Program-made: the position numbers and the translations under genes
Part shown: positions 42,718 to 51,963 of the stretch, in pieces
How positions within the stretch are numbered: position 1 is the stretch's first letter
Layout: every line of letters begins with the position of its first letter
The notes under the pieces: model-generated
Seen by the model: only the letters and a program-made list of their open reading frames with translations
Databases searched by the model: none
Told to the model about the DNA's origin: nothing
DNA from: JAGMES01 sp023128035
GTDB taxonomy: Bacteria; Bacillota; Halanaerobiia; DY22613
Direction: 5' to 3'
Assembly (NCBI GenBank): GCA_030627905.1
Contig: DAOVRZ010000001.1
Location: forward strand, 1 to 64,000
DNA: 64,000 bases

Positions 42718-43503
42718 ATGAAAAATTTGCTGAACAAGACAAGAAAAATTAATCGTTTATTACAAAGTGCAGCAGGGCAACCTGTTGAATTTGCAGAGAT
42801 GGCGTTGGTTTTGAGTGAAACGATTAACGGAAATGTTTATGTGGTAAGTGCTAAAGGTAAAGTTTTAGGTTATCATCTCCTAGACGAATTTGAATGTGAT
42901 TTGATGTTAGAAGAGGTTATTGATAAAGGATCTTTTCCAGAAGATTATAATAAGTGGCTTTTAAAAATGAATCGGACTAAGCAGAATGTAGAAGTTAAAG
43001 GTGGACTATGTGCATTTAAAGCAGGAGAAAAATGTATCTTTTCTCAGAAGTTAACCACAATAGTTCCTGTAATTGGGGGAGGTAATCGATTAGGAACATT
43101 AATTTTGGCTCGGTTTGGTGAAGCTTTTAATGAAGGAGATTTGGTATTAGCTGAATATGGTGCTGCTGTGGTCGGAATGGAAATTCTTCGCTCTAGAACT
43201 GAGAAATTGGAAGAGAAGGCTCGTAAAAAAGCTGCTGTACAAATTGCTCTCGAAACCTTGTCTTATTCTGAATTAGAAGCTATTGAGCACATTTTTGAAG
43301 AGTTGGATGGTATGGAAGGTTTGTTAATAGCAAGTAAAATTGCAGATAGAGTTGGTATTACAAGATCGGTAATTGTAAACGCTCTTAGGAAGTTTGAGAG
43401 TGCAGGTGTTATTGAATCTCGTTCGCTTGGTATGAAAGGAACGTATATAAAAGTTTTAAATGATCGACTTTTAGATGAACTAGAAAAGATGAAAAATAAG
43501 TAA
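42718..43503 (+). CDS. codY: Global nutritional regulator CodY
   Basis: This 261-residue GTP/branched-chain amino acid-responsive repressor has an N-terminal GAF domain (1-155) and a C-terminal winged HTH with the nearly invariant ASKIADRVGITRSVIVNALR and ESRSLGMKGTYIKVLN. The hslV-hslU-codY order is that of Bacillota. A near-consensus CodY site lies at 9037-9051. Confidence 0.98.
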   Translation: MKNLLNKTRKINRLLQSAAGQPVEFAEMALVLSETINGNVYVVSAKGKVLGYHLLDEFECDLMLEEVIDKGSFPEDYNKWLLKMNRTKQNVEVKGGLCAFKAGEKCIFSQKLTTIVPVIGGGNRLGTLILARFGEAFNEGDLVLAEYGAAVVGMEILRSRTEKLEEKARKKAAVQIALETLSYSELEAIEHIFEELDGMEGLLIASKIADRVGITRSVIVNALRKFESAGVIESRSLGMKGTYIKVLNDRLLDELEKMKNK

Positions 43504-43530
43504 AATATTAAAATCACAATATTATTAAGT

Positions 43531-43571
43531 AATTTATGAATCGCGCGCAAAGCGTGCGCGATTCATAAATT
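43531..43571. terminator. GC-rich palindrome after codY
   Basis: An 18-bp inverted repeat (one mismatch; arms 43531-43548 and 43554-43571) has a CGCGCGC core that stands out from the AT-rich surroundings. It has no T-tract, so it is perhaps a terminator or protein-binding palindrome. The rest of the gap to cheY (43504-43748) shows no gene. Confidence 0.6.
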
Positions 43572-43748
43572 AAACCAAATTTTGCTGGTAAGATCTTGAT
43601 TTCTTGGATAAGTTACTGACTTTTCGTTTTTATTTGCAGGAGAAAAATGTTATTGTGTCGAAATAGTTCTTAAAATTGTTTTGTGCGTATACTTGCTTTA
43701 TTCGTGTATGCATATTTAATAAGGGAACCTTTTGAAGGAGGTATAGGG

Positions 43749-44111
43749 ATGTCAAAGCGGGTTTTAATTGTTGATGATGCAGCATTTATGCGAATGATGA
43801 TTAAAAATATTCTAACAGAAGCAGGGTATGAAATCGTCGCTGAAGCTGAAAATGGTAAACAAGCAGTCGAGAAATATAATGAGTATAAGCCAGACTTAAC
43901 TACTATGGATATTACCATGCCTGAAATGGACGGGATAAGTGCCGTCCGCGAAATTATGGGTTCTGATGGTAGTGCTAAAATTATCATGTGTAGTGCTATG
44001 GGACAACAGGCAATGGTAATTGAGGCGATTCAGGCAGGTGCAAAAGATTTTATTGTAAAACCTTTTAAAGCAGATCGTGTTTTGGAAGCAGTGAATAAGG
44101 TACTTAATTAG
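43749..44111 (+). CDS. cheY: Chemotaxis response regulator CheY
   Basis: This 120-residue single receiver domain has the acidic pocket in VLIVDDAAF, phospho-acceptor Asp 54 in TTMDITMPEMDG, Thr/Ser in IIMCSAMG and Lys in FIVKPF. Phospho-CheY binds the flagellar switch. ATG 43749 follows GAAGGAGG. It is first of a cheY-cheA-cheW-cheC-cheD run. Confidence 0.96.
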   Translation: MSKRVLIVDDAAFMRMMIKNILTEAGYEIVAEAENGKQAVEKYNEYKPDLTTMDITMPEMDGISAVREIMGSDGSAKIIMCSAMGQQAMVIEAIQAGAKDFIVKPFKADRVLEAVNKVLN

Positions 44112-44147
44112 TAAAGAATGAATTTTAGCGAAAAGGGGGGTTGCCAG

Positions 44148-46163
44148 GTGGACATGTCTCAATATTTGAGAATGTTTCTGGATGAATCAGAGGAACATCT
44201 TCAGTCGTTGAACCAAAACTTGCTAGAATTAGAGAACAATCCCAATGACGATCAATTGATAAACAATATTTTTCGCGCGGCTCATTCTTTAAAGGGAATG
44301 GCTGCAACCATGGGATTTGATAAGATGGCAAATCTAACTCATGAGATGGAGAATGTTTTGGATAAAATCCGTTCAAAAAAAATGATCCTGACAACTGAAA
44401 TTGTGGACATACTGTTTAGTTGTCTCGATAGGTTGGATAAATTAGTAAGGGAGATTTCGAATTCTAGTTCTGAGGCGAGTGATGTAGAAGATATAATTCT
44501 TGAACTTCAAAACCTTGAGAATGGCAAAACTGTTGCTTCTTCAGCTAAAACTTCTTCTGTTTCATTAGAATCCGAAATGATGGAGTTTGAAGAAGATGAT
44601 AGGGTTCAAATCTTAAGTCATTTGAAAAATAATTATTTTTGCTATATTCTAAATGTTGAGCTATTCAAAGATTGTTTACTTAAAGCCGTTCGGGGCTTTA
44701 TGGTAATTAAAAATCTACAAGAAATCGGAATCATTATAAAAAGTATTCCATCTTTGAAGGAAATTGAAAATGAAGAATTTGATCATGAATTCCAAATTCT
44801 TTATGTTACAAAAGAATCTGAAAAAGAGATTCATAGTGCAGTTATGGATATTACTGATGTTAGGTCTGTTGATATAATTCGAATTCGCGAAGAAGATTTG
44901 AATCAGCAGAATGGAACGATTGAAAAAGTACATCAAGAAATAGCTGCTATTGCCGAAAAGGTGGAAAAAGTTGTAAATACTCCACAAAATACGGGACAGG
45001 ATATTAAAATTGCTCCAACAGTTCGAGTGGATATTGATAAATTAGACAGTTTGATGAACCTGGTTGCCGAACTTTTGATCAATAAGACGCGCTTAGAAGA
45101 GATCAGTAGTAGAATAAATGTCAACAATGAACTTTTTAATGATATTTTACAGCAATTAGATCGGGTAACAATGAACCTTCAGCATACAGTTATGCAGGTT
45201 CGAATGGTTCCCATTGAGAGAATTTTTAATCGTTTTCCACGAATGGTTCGTGACTTGTCAAAAGAGTTAAATAAAAATGTAAATCTAATTATTGAAGGTG
45301 CTGAAACTGAATTAGATCGTTCGATTATTGACAGTTTAGGTGATCCTTTAGTTCATTTGCTTAGAAATGCTATTGACCATGGAATTGAAGATCCAAAAAC
45401 ACGAGCTATTAATGGGAAAGAAGAACAAGCGATACTGCGTCTAGCCGCTTCTCAAAAAGGAAATGAAATTCTCATTCAAGTGACTGATGATGGTCGTGGA
45501 TTAGATGCTAAAAAAATCTCTAAAAAAGCTATTGAAAAAGGTATCTTAACTCAAGAAGAGTGTGATAAGCTGAGTAAGCAAGAAAAATTCAATCTGATTT
45601 TAAGACCTGGATTCAGTACTTCTGAAGTTGTTTCAGATATTTCTGGTCGTGGTGTTGGATTAGATGTAGTTAGACGAACAGTAGAATCTTTAGACGGCCA
45701 TATTTATATTGATACTGAACTAGGTAAAGGCTCAACTTTTAATATATCTTTACCACTAACTCTTGCTATTACACAGGCACTTTTAGTTAAGGTTTGTGAT
45801 GAAACTTATGCAATTCCATTATCTGTGATTGAGGAAGCAGATGATATTACACCAGATAGGGTTAAGCATGTCCAAGGACAAGAAGTATTTCTGTTACGTG
45901 GTAATATGATTCCTTTGATCTGGTCACATAAATTATTGGGTTTGCCAGTTCCAAAATTAAATGAGGTTGACCAACTTTCTGTTGTGGTCATTGGAACAGG
46001 TAAAAAACAGATTGGTTTGATCGTTACAGAACTGATTAACCAGCAAGATATTGTTATTAAATCTTTAGGTGAATTTTTGATAGATACACCTCATATTAGT
46101 GGTGCTACGATTTTGGGAGATGGAGAGGTTGCCCTCATTTTAGATATCCGTAATATTGCTTGA
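44148..46163 (+). CDS. cheA: Chemotaxis histidine kinase CheA
   Basis: This 671-residue CheA has a P1 HPt domain with phospho-His in FRAAHSLKGMAATMGF, a P2-like CheY-binding region (about 150-260), P3 dimerisation helices (DKLDSLMNLVAELLINK), a P4 ATPase (HLLRNAIDHGIEDP, DDGRGLDAKKI, GRGVGLDVVRR) and P5 for CheW binding. I chose GTG 44148 (reads as MDMSQYL) with AAAGGGGGG upstream; ATG 44154 is close. Confidence 0.97.
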   Translation: MDMSQYLRMFLDESEEHLQSLNQNLLELENNPNDDQLINNIFRAAHSLKGMAATMGFDKMANLTHEMENVLDKIRSKKMILTTEIVDILFSCLDRLDKLVREISNSSSEASDVEDIILELQNLENGKTVASSAKTSSVSLESEMMEFEEDDRVQILSHLKNNYFCYILNVELFKDCLLKAVRGFMVIKNLQEIGIIIKSIPSLKEIENEEFDHEFQILYVTKESEKEIHSAVMDITDVRSVDIIRIREEDLNQQNGTIEKVHQEIAAIAEKVEKVVNTPQNTGQDIKIAPTVRVDIDKLDSLMNLVAELLINKTRLEEISSRINVNNELFNDILQQLDRVTMNLQHTVMQVRMVPIERIFNRFPRMVRDLSKELNKNVNLIIEGAETELDRSIIDSLGDPLVHLLRNAIDHGIEDPKTRAINGKEEQAILRLAASQKGNEILIQVTDDGRGLDAKKISKKAIEKGILTQEECDKLSKQEKFNLILRPGFSTSEVVSDISGRGVGLDVVRRTVESLDGHIYIDTELGKGSTFNISLPLTLAITQALLVKVCDETYAIPLSVIEEADDITPDRVKHVQGQEVFLLRGNMIPLIWSHKLLGLPVPKLNEVDQLSVVVIGTGKKQIGLIVTELINQQDIVIKSLGEFLIDTPHISGATILGDGEVALILDIRNIA

Positions 46164-46177
46164 GGGGAGGTAAAAAA

Positions 46178-46669
46178 ATGAAAAATTTGGTTGCTAAAAA
46201 AGAAACTCTAATGGGAAACCGTCAACAACTTGTAGTATTTCAGATTGCTAACGAGGAATATGGTGTAGAGATCTTGCGTACCAAAGAGATTCATCGTTAT
46301 ACTAAAATCACTCGTATTCCCAATGCACCCCATTATGTAAAAGGTGTTATCAATATTCGTGGTGAGATTATTCCAGTAGTGGATTTGCGTAAAAGATTTG
46401 GTTTAGAAGATGAAGAGATTCAGGAAAATACCAGAATTATCACAGTATTAGTCAAAGATTTTATGATTGGTTTATTGGTTGATGATGTAAATGAAGTGTT
46501 ATGGATTGATGAGTCTGGGATTGAACCACCCCCTTTTTCAACTGGAAGTGTTGATCAGGAGTATTTAACTGGTGTAGGTAAGATTGGTGAGCGCCTGATC
46601 GTTCTTTTAAATATAGAAAAAATTCTTAATTTGGATACGACTCTTTCAACAGGGAGGAATGTAAACTAA
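46178..46669 (+). CDS. cheW: Chemotaxis coupling protein CheW
   Basis: This 163-residue CheW-like domain has QLVVFQIANEEYGVEI, IPNAPHYVKGVINIRGEIIP and VVDLRKRFGL. It links receptors to CheA. ATG 46178 follows GGGGAGG. Confidence 0.96.
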   Translation: MKNLVAKKETLMGNRQQLVVFQIANEEYGVEILRTKEIHRYTKITRIPNAPHYVKGVINIRGEIIPVVDLRKRFGLEDEEIQENTRIITVLVKDFMIGLLVDDVNEVLWIDESGIEPPPFSTGSVDQEYLTGVGKIGERLIVLLNIEKILNLDTTLSTGRNVN

Positions 46670-46681
46670 GGAGGTTTATTG

Positions 46682-47323
46682 ATGGATACAATTCGACCTC
46701 TAACGGAACTTTCTTCAATTCAGTTAGATGCTTTGCGTGAAATTGGTAATATTGGTGCGGGAAATGCAGTTACAGCATTTGCTCAATTATTGAATAAAAA
46801 GATTGATATGACTGTTCCAAAAGTTAATGTTATTGATTTGATGGAGGTTCCTGATCTATTCGGAGGTGCCGATGTCTTGGTTGTGGGGATTTCGATTCGA
46901 GTACTTGGAGATATGCAAGGACATATGCTTTATTTGTTGCAACGAGAAAGTGCTTCAAAGTTAATAAATGTTCTTGGTCTTGGCAACGTCGAAGAGGAGT
47001 TTACAGATATGGAAATATCTGCTTTACAAGAGATTGTAAATATTTTATCTGGTTCTTATTTAAACGCATTTAGTCAGATGACTGGATTTAAAATGATTCA
47101 ATCTGTTCCATCGTATGCAATGGATATGGCTGGTGCGATTTTAGGAACATTTATGGTTGAATTTGGCCAAATTGGTGATCACGCCTTGCTTGTTGAGACT
47201 CAGTTCGAGATTGATAAAGAAGAGATCTTTGGGGATTTTTTCTTAATACCAAGTCAAGGTTCTCTTGGATCAATTATTTCGGCATTAGGGTTGGGGGCAT
47301 ATTATGAAGATAATCCGGGTTAA
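46682..47323 (+). CDS. cheC: CheY-P phosphatase CheC
   Basis: This 213-residue CheC/FliY-type phosphatase has two active-site helices: DALREIGNIGAGNAV and SALQEIVNILSGSYLNA, each with the ExxN pair. It partners with CheD, whose gene overlaps the 3' end by 20 nt. ATG 46682 is preferred to TTG 46679. Confidence 0.95.
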   Translation: MDTIRPLTELSSIQLDALREIGNIGAGNAVTAFAQLLNKKIDMTVPKVNVIDLMEVPDLFGGADVLVVGISIRVLGDMQGHMLYLLQRESASKLINVLGLGNVEEEFTDMEISALQEIVNILSGSYLNAFSQMTGFKMIQSVPSYAMDMAGAILGTFMVEFGQIGDHALLVETQFEIDKEEIFGDFFLIPSQGSLGSIISALGLGAYYEDNPG

Positions 47324-47786
47324 AATGGCTGATTTAAATATTGCACAGTCACCAGATGTATTAATAACCTCTGGATTGGGATCTTGTGTAGGTGTTATCT
47401 TATATGATGAAAAGATGTGTTTAGGTGGTATGGCTCATGTTATGCTGCCTGACAGTTCATCTATGAGGAATAAGACGAATTTGGCCAAATATGCGGATAC
47501 TGCTATGGATATATTATTAGAAAAGATGCTTGAAACGGGAGCAAACAAGAGGCGTTTAAAGGCCAAAATGGCTGGTGGTTCTCAGATGTTTAATTTCGAT
47601 TCTGATAATGAGTTAATGAGAATTGGCGCAAGAAATATTGTAGCTGTAAAAAAGAAACTTCAAGAATTTTCTATCCCAATTTTGGGAGAAGATACAGGTG
47701 GATCACATGGAAGAACTGTGGAATTTTATGTAGAAACTGGTATCACTATTGTTAAATCGGTTAAAAAAGGTCAATTCGAGTTATAA
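47304..47786 (+). CDS. cheD: Chemoreceptor glutamine deamidase CheD
   Basis: This 160-residue deamidase has the catalytic Cys in TSGLGSCVGVILYD and His in GGMAHVMLPDSS. The segment KMAGGSQMF is also family typical. Overlap with cheC implies coupled translation of the CheC-CheD adaptation pair, as in B. subtilis. Confidence 0.96.
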   Translation: MKIIRVKMADLNIAQSPDVLITSGLGSCVGVILYDEKMCLGGMAHVMLPDSSSMRNKTNLAKYADTAMDILLEKMLETGANKRRLKAKMAGGSQMFNFDSDNELMRIGARNIVAVKKKLQEFSIPILGEDTGGSHGRTVEFYVETGITIVKSVKKGQFEL

Positions 47787-47812
47787 AATTTGATTTTTTT
47801 ATTAAAAAGTAG

Positions 47813-47841
47813 TTGATATAATTTTGGCTTTATGGTATACT
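47813..47841 (+). promoter_or_regulatory. Promoter of rpsB
   Basis: TTGATA (47813-47818), 17 nt, TATACT (47836-47841), about 145 nt upstream of rpsB. Confidence 0.75.
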
Positions 47842-47852
47842 AGCTAAGGATC

Positions 47853-47960
47853 TGTGGTATGTTATAAACAGTACCACATAAAATTTGTGTAATATACTAC
47901 ACACGTCTGGTAACCTGCGGTGAGGGTGCCTTCGGGTCTTATCGGGGAATGATCTAGACG
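47853..47960 (+). ncRNA. Structured rpsB leader
   Basis: The untranslated leader has a TGTGGTA/TACCACA hairpin (47853-47878). A larger domain is closed by CGTCT (47904-47908) and AGACG (47956-47960), with a GC-rich interior (GCGGTGAGGGTGCC, CGGGTCTTATCGGGG). The GC contrast and length suggest an S2-autoregulated ribosomal leader; location-based inference. Confidence 0.6.
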
Positions 47961-47987
47961 GAGGAAAAACGAGAGGAGGTGTAAGTC

Positions 47988-48737
47988 ATGGGCGTTGTTT
48001 CTATGAAACAGTTATTAGAATCTGGTGTACATTTTGGACATCAAACAAGAAGATGGAATCCAAAAATGAAACCATATATCTTTACTGAGCGGAATGGAAT
48101 TTACATTATCGACTTACAGCAAACTGTAAAAATGATTGATGTAGCTTATAATTTCGTTCGTGAATTAGCTGCACAAGGTAAGAGCGTTTTATTTGTTGGT
48201 ACAAAGAAGCAAGCTCAAGAGACTATCAAGCGGGAAGCTGAAAGATGTGGAATGCCATTTATTAACCAAAGATGGTTAGGTGGTATGTTGACTAACTTCC
48301 AGACTATCCGTAAGCGTGTAGATCGTCTTGAATTGCTGGAAAAGTGGGCTGAAGATGGTACATTTGACAGCCTACCTAAGAAAGAGGTTATCCTCTTAAC
48401 TAAAGAACATGACAAGCTAGAGCGTTTCTTAGGTGGTATTCGTGACATGAAACGTGTTCCAGATGCGATTTTTGTTGCTGATCCACGGAAAGAAGATATT
48501 GCTGTAGCAGAAGCAAACAAACTGGGTATTCCAGTTATTGCAATTGTTGATACCAACTGTGATCCTGACGTTGTTGACATGATTATTCCAGGTAACGATG
48601 ATGCGATTCGTGCTGTAAAATTGCTAACTAGCGTTATAGCAAATGCAGTATTAGAAGGCAATCAGGGAGAACAGCTTAGTGCTGAAGAAGTAGCTACTGT
48701 TAATACTGAAGTTAAAGCTCAAGATTCTCAAGCATAA
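47988..48737 (+). CDS. rpsB: 30S ribosomal protein S2
   Basis: This 249-residue S2 has SMKQLLESGVHFGHQTRRWN, GIYIIDLQQTV, NQRWLGGMLTNFQTI and VDTNCDPDVVDMIIPGNDDA. ATG 47988 follows GAGAGGAGGTG. It heads rpsB-tsf-pyrH-frr. Confidence 0.98.
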   Translation: MGVVSMKQLLESGVHFGHQTRRWNPKMKPYIFTERNGIYIIDLQQTVKMIDVAYNFVRELAAQGKSVLFVGTKKQAQETIKREAERCGMPFINQRWLGGMLTNFQTIRKRVDRLELLEKWAEDGTFDSLPKKEVILLTKEHDKLERFLGGIRDMKRVPDAIFVADPRKEDIAVAEANKLGIPVIAIVDTNCDPDVVDMIIPGNDDAIRAVKLLTSVIANAVLEGNQGEQLSAEEVATVNTEVKAQDSQA

Positions 48738-48746
48738 TTAGATAAA

Positions 48747-48791
48747 CAAGGGCGCTGATGGGGTATTATAGCCCTTGCGGCGTCTTTTATT
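48747..48791 (+). terminator. Hairpin between rpsB and tsf
   Basis: CAAGGGC (48747-48753) pairs with GCCCTTG (48771-48777), and GGCGTCTTTTATT follows. It is probably a partial terminator that sets the S2:EF-Ts ratio. Confidence 0.6.
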
Positions 48792-48814
48792 ATGAATAAG
48801 GGGGTTTTAATACC

Positions 48815-49462
48815 ATGGCAATTACTATGGAAATGATAAAAGAATTGCGTATTAGAACTGGTGCTGGCGTTTTAAATTGTAAAAAAGCTCTTGCTGAAAC
48901 TAATGGTAATGTTGAAAAAGCTGCGGAGTATTTGCGTGAAAAAGGAATTGCTTCTGCTGCTAAAAAATCTAGTCGGATTGCTGCTGAAGGTCTGGTTCAT
49001 TCCTATATACATATGGGTGGAAGAATCGGTGTTCTTTTAGAAGTTAATTGTGAGACTGATTTTGTTGTTAAGACTGATGAGTTTAAAGGACTGGTTAATA
49101 ATATTGCAATGCACATTGCAGCAATGAATCCAGAATATGTATCACGTGAAGAAGTTCCTGCTGATGCTATTGAAAAAGAGAAAGAGATTTTAACAGCTCA
49201 AGCTTTGAATGAAGGAAAACCTGCTAATATCGTTGAAAAGATGGTTCAAGGTCGTCTAGAGAAATTCTACTCACAGAAGGTTCTCTTAGATCAACCTTAC
49301 GTTCGCGATGATAGTGTAACTATTCAGCAACTTGTTACAGAAAAAATTGCTAAAATTGGTGAAAACATCAAGGTTCGCCGTTTTGTACGTTATGAAATGG
49401 GTGAAGGTTTAGAAAAGAAAGTAGATAATTTTGTAGAAGAAGTTATGTCTTATCAGAAGTAA
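48815..49462 (+). CDS. tsf: Elongation factor Ts
   Basis: This 215-residue EF-Ts, the nucleotide exchange factor for EF-Tu, has an N-terminal UBA-like IKELRIRTGAGVLNCKKAL, then NVEKAAEYLREKG and the core VLLEVNCETDFVVKTDEF. It is on the short side, as in several Bacillota. The start is behind AAGGGGG. Confidence 0.97.
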   Translation: MAITMEMIKELRIRTGAGVLNCKKALAETNGNVEKAAEYLREKGIASAAKKSSRIAAEGLVHSYIHMGGRIGVLLEVNCETDFVVKTDEFKGLVNNIAMHIAAMNPEYVSREEVPADAIEKEKEILTAQALNEGKPANIVEKMVQGRLEKFYSQKVLLDQPYVRDDSVTIQQLVTEKIAKIGENIKVRRFVRYEMGEGLEKKVDNFVEEVMSYQK

Positions 49463-49477
49463 AAATTGAAAGTTACT

Positions 49478-49510
49478 AAAGAGGGCACTTTTGTGTTCTC
49501 TTTTTTAAAA
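49478..49510 (+). terminator. Terminator after tsf
   Basis: AAAGAGGGCAC pairs imperfectly with GTGTTCTCTTT and runs into six T. Confidence 0.75.
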
Positions 49511-49578
49511 TATTTTTGTTGTTTTAAAGGGAAATTTATTTTAAACGAGAAATCTAAATTATTGGGGGTAATTTTTGG

Positions 49579-50289
49579 ATGCCAAAATTTAAGCGTGTTA
49601 TTTTAAAATTAAGTGGTGAAGCTCTGGCAGGTAATCAGGGATATGGCATCGATCCTGAATTTATTGCTCAAATTGCTCATGAAATTAAGCAAATCGTAAC
49701 TGAAACCAATGTTGAAATGGCAATAGTGGTTGGTGGAGGCAATATTTTCAGGGGAATTGCAGGTTCTGCAAAGGGAATGGATAGAGGAACTGCAGATTAC
49801 ATGGGAATGTTAGCTACAGTAATAAACGCCATGGCTTTACAGGACACCATTGAGCATGAAGATTTAGATACACGTGTTTTATCTGCTATAGAGATGCGTC
49901 AGATTGCTGAGCCTTATATTAGGAGAAGAGCAATGCGTCATCTTGAAAAAGGTAGAGTTGTCATTTTTGCCTCAGGAACTGGAAATCCTTTTTTTTCGAC
50001 GGATACTACTGCGGCACTTAGAGCTGCTGAGATTGGGGCTGATGCGATCTTAATGGCTAAAAATGTTGATGGTGTATATGATTCTGACCCATTAAAAAAC
50101 CCCAATGCTATTAAATTTAAAGAATTGTCATACATGGAAGTTCTACAGCGTGGATTGAAGGTTATGGATTCAACTGCTATATCTTTATGTATGGATAATC
50201 ATATTCCTATTCTAGTATTTGGATTAAAGGAGTTAAGTAATATTAAGCGAGCAATCATGGGTGAAGATGTAGGAACTATTGTTCGCTAA
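49579..50289 (+). CDS. pyrH: Uridylate kinase
   Basis: This 236-residue amino acid kinase-fold UMP kinase has RVILKLSGEALAG, VVGGGNIFRG, FASGTGNPFFSTDTTAALRA and MAKNVDGVYDSDP. It converts UMP to UDP. Confidence 0.98.
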   Translation: MPKFKRVILKLSGEALAGNQGYGIDPEFIAQIAHEIKQIVTETNVEMAIVVGGGNIFRGIAGSAKGMDRGTADYMGMLATVINAMALQDTIEHEDLDTRVLSAIEMRQIAEPYIRRRAMRHLEKGRVVIFASGTGNPFFSTDTTAALRAAEIGADAILMAKNVDGVYDSDPLKNPNAIKFKELSYMEVLQRGLKVMDSTAISLCMDNHIPILVFGLKELSNIKRAIMGEDVGTIVR

Positions 50290-50308
50290 AATAAAGGGAG
50301 GAACTTGT

Positions 50309-50866
50309 ATGAGAGCTCAAGTTTTGAGGGAAACTGAAGAAAAGATGAAGAAAGTTATTGAAGCTACAAAACGGGAATTTGGAACAGTTCGGACAGGGCG
50401 AGCTAGACCTTCTTTAGTAGAAGGTATAAAAGTTGATTATTATGGAACACCTACTCCATTAAATCAAATGGCTCAAATTTCTGTTCCAGAGCCTAGATTG
50501 ATTACAATTAAACCATGGGATAAGAGTGTTATCTCCAGTATTGAAAAGGCTATCATGAAGTCAGATTTAGGTTTAAATCCTAATAGTGATGGTGAAGTGA
50601 TTCGTTTATCGATCCCACAATTGACTGAAGAACGTCGCAAAAAGTTAGTTAAAGTTGTTAAGAAAAAAGCTGAGGAAGAACGGATTGCAATCCGTAATTT
50701 GCGTCGTGATGCAAATGAGGAATTAAAACTTTACAAAGAAGAAAGCGAAATTTCTGAAGATGATATGTATCAGGGCTTAGATGAAGTTCAGGAAGTGACA
50801 AATGAATTTGTCAAAAAAATTGATGAGCTTTTGAAAGAAAAAGAAGCAGAAATCATGGAAGTATAA
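50309..50866 (+). CDS. frr: Ribosome recycling factor
   Basis: This 185-residue RRF has VRTGRARPSLVEGIKVDYYG, PLNQMAQISVPEPRLITI and the C-terminal helix LTEERRKKLVKVVKKKAEE. With EF-G it splits post-termination ribosomes. ATG 50309 follows AAAGGGAGG. Confidence 0.98.
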   Translation: MRAQVLRETEEKMKKVIEATKREFGTVRTGRARPSLVEGIKVDYYGTPTPLNQMAQISVPEPRLITIKPWDKSVISSIEKAIMKSDLGLNPNSDGEVIRLSIPQLTEERRKKLVKVVKKKAEEERIAIRNLRRDANEELKLYKEESEISEDDMYQGLDEVQEVTNEFVKKIDELLKEKEAEIMEV

Positions 50867-50902
50867 GTTAAAAAAAGTGTAATTTTAGAGAGGAAGATTA
50901 TT

Positions 50903-51130
50903 GTGACGAAAATTCCAGACTTAATTGGAATGAGTTTGGAGGAAGGTTTAGATTGTTTAAGATTTGCAGGTCTTGCTTATCGACTATTAGAACTTAAGGT
51001 TCATAATCAAGAGAATCTACACGATGGTCAAAAGCGAATCGTTCGTCAGCGCTTGTTAGATGCTTCACCTACCGATGTCGTGCAAGTTGAGATAGTATAT
51101 AGTATTGATACTTATCAATTGGGGAAATAA
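50903..51130 (+). CDS. PASTA-like small protein
   Basis: This 75-residue protein with GTG start 50903 (GAGAGGAAG upstream) resembles a single PASTA domain: IPDLIGMSLEEGLDCLRFAG at the N terminus, then VRQRLLDASPTDVVQVEIVY. PASTA domains bind muropeptides or beta-lactams on Ser/Thr kinases and PBPs, but this one has no signal peptide or membrane helix, so it may be a cytoplasmic derivative. It sits between frr and uppS and ends at a terminator. Function unknown. Confidence 0.7.
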   Translation: MTKIPDLIGMSLEEGLDCLRFAGLAYRLLELKVHNQENLHDGQKRIVRQRLLDASPTDVVQVEIVYSIDTYQLGK

Positions 51131-51137
51131 ATGTCAT

Positions 51138-51166
51138 AACCCCCTCTTTAAAGAGGGGGTTTCTAA
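51138..51166 (+). terminator. Terminator before uppS
   Basis: AACCCCCTCTTTAAAGAGGG continues as a perfect 24-nt palindrome (51138-51161), then TTCT. Strong stem, short T-tract. Confidence 0.75.
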
Positions 51167-51200
51167 CATCTTTGATTGAGATGATTAAGGAGGAAAATTT

Positions 51201-51959
51201 ATGTTTGGCGTGTTCAAACGATGGACCAGTCAAAAGGAGATAAAAAAACATTCGCTAGATGTAAAAAAGGTTCCAGAACATATTGCAATCATTATGGATG
51301 GTAATGGTAGATGGGCTAAAAAAAGAGGTCTTCCTAGAACTGCTGGTCATCAAAAAGGGGTACAGGTTTTAAAAGAAATATGTTATGCATGTGGCGATCT
51401 AGGAATTAAATATTTATCTGTTTTTGCTTTTTCTACAGAAAATTGGGAGAGACCTGTTACAGAAGTAAATTTTTTAATGAACCTTTTTAAAAAAGTTTTT
51501 ACAGAAGAGATTGGCGAGTTGGAGAACGAAAATGTGCGAGTTCAAATTTTGGGAAGTAGAAATAATCTGGATAAGGGTTTATTACAGGTAATTGATCGAT
51601 TAGAGAAACGGACTCAAAATAATGATGGTTTGTTTTTGAATGTTTGTTTAAATTATGGAGGACGAGCTGAGATTATTGAGGCAGTCAATAAAATTCTTTC
51701 GGAGGATCAAATTCCTGAAAAGATAGATGAAGAGTCATTAAAAGAATTTCTTTATACAAAAGACCTTCCAGACGTAGAACTTATGATCCGTACCAGCGGC
51801 GAAATGCGGATTAGCAATTTCTTTTTATATCAGTCTGCTTATGCAGAATTGGTTTTTACTCCTGTTTTATGGCCAAATTTTACAAAAGAAGATTTAAAGA
51901 ATGCCCTAATTGAATTTCAAAATAGAGATAGAAGATTTGGAAGAGTTGAAAAGAGGTGA
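51201..51959 (+). CDS. uppS: Undecaprenyl diphosphate synthase
   Basis: This 252-residue cis-prenyltransferase makes the C55 carrier for cell wall synthesis. The catalytic Asp is in HIAIIMDGNGRWAKKRG, with FSTENWERP, LNVCLNYGGRAEI and LMIRTSGEMRISNF following. The start is behind AAGGAGGAAA. Confidence 0.98.
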   Translation: MFGVFKRWTSQKEIKKHSLDVKKVPEHIAIIMDGNGRWAKKRGLPRTAGHQKGVQVLKEICYACGDLGIKYLSVFAFSTENWERPVTEVNFLMNLFKKVFTEEIGELENENVRVQILGSRNNLDKGLLQVIDRLEKRTQNNDGLFLNVCLNYGGRAEIIEAVNKILSEDQIPEKIDEESLKEFLYTKDLPDVELMIRTSGEMRISNFFLYQSAYAELVFTPVLWPNFTKEDLKNALIEFQNRDRRFGRVEKR

Positions 51960-51963
51960 ATTT

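Noticed and set aside
48215..48661. 148-codon minus-strand ORF inside rpsB
   Set aside because: It is an antisense shadow of a highly conserved gene with no ribosome site of its own.
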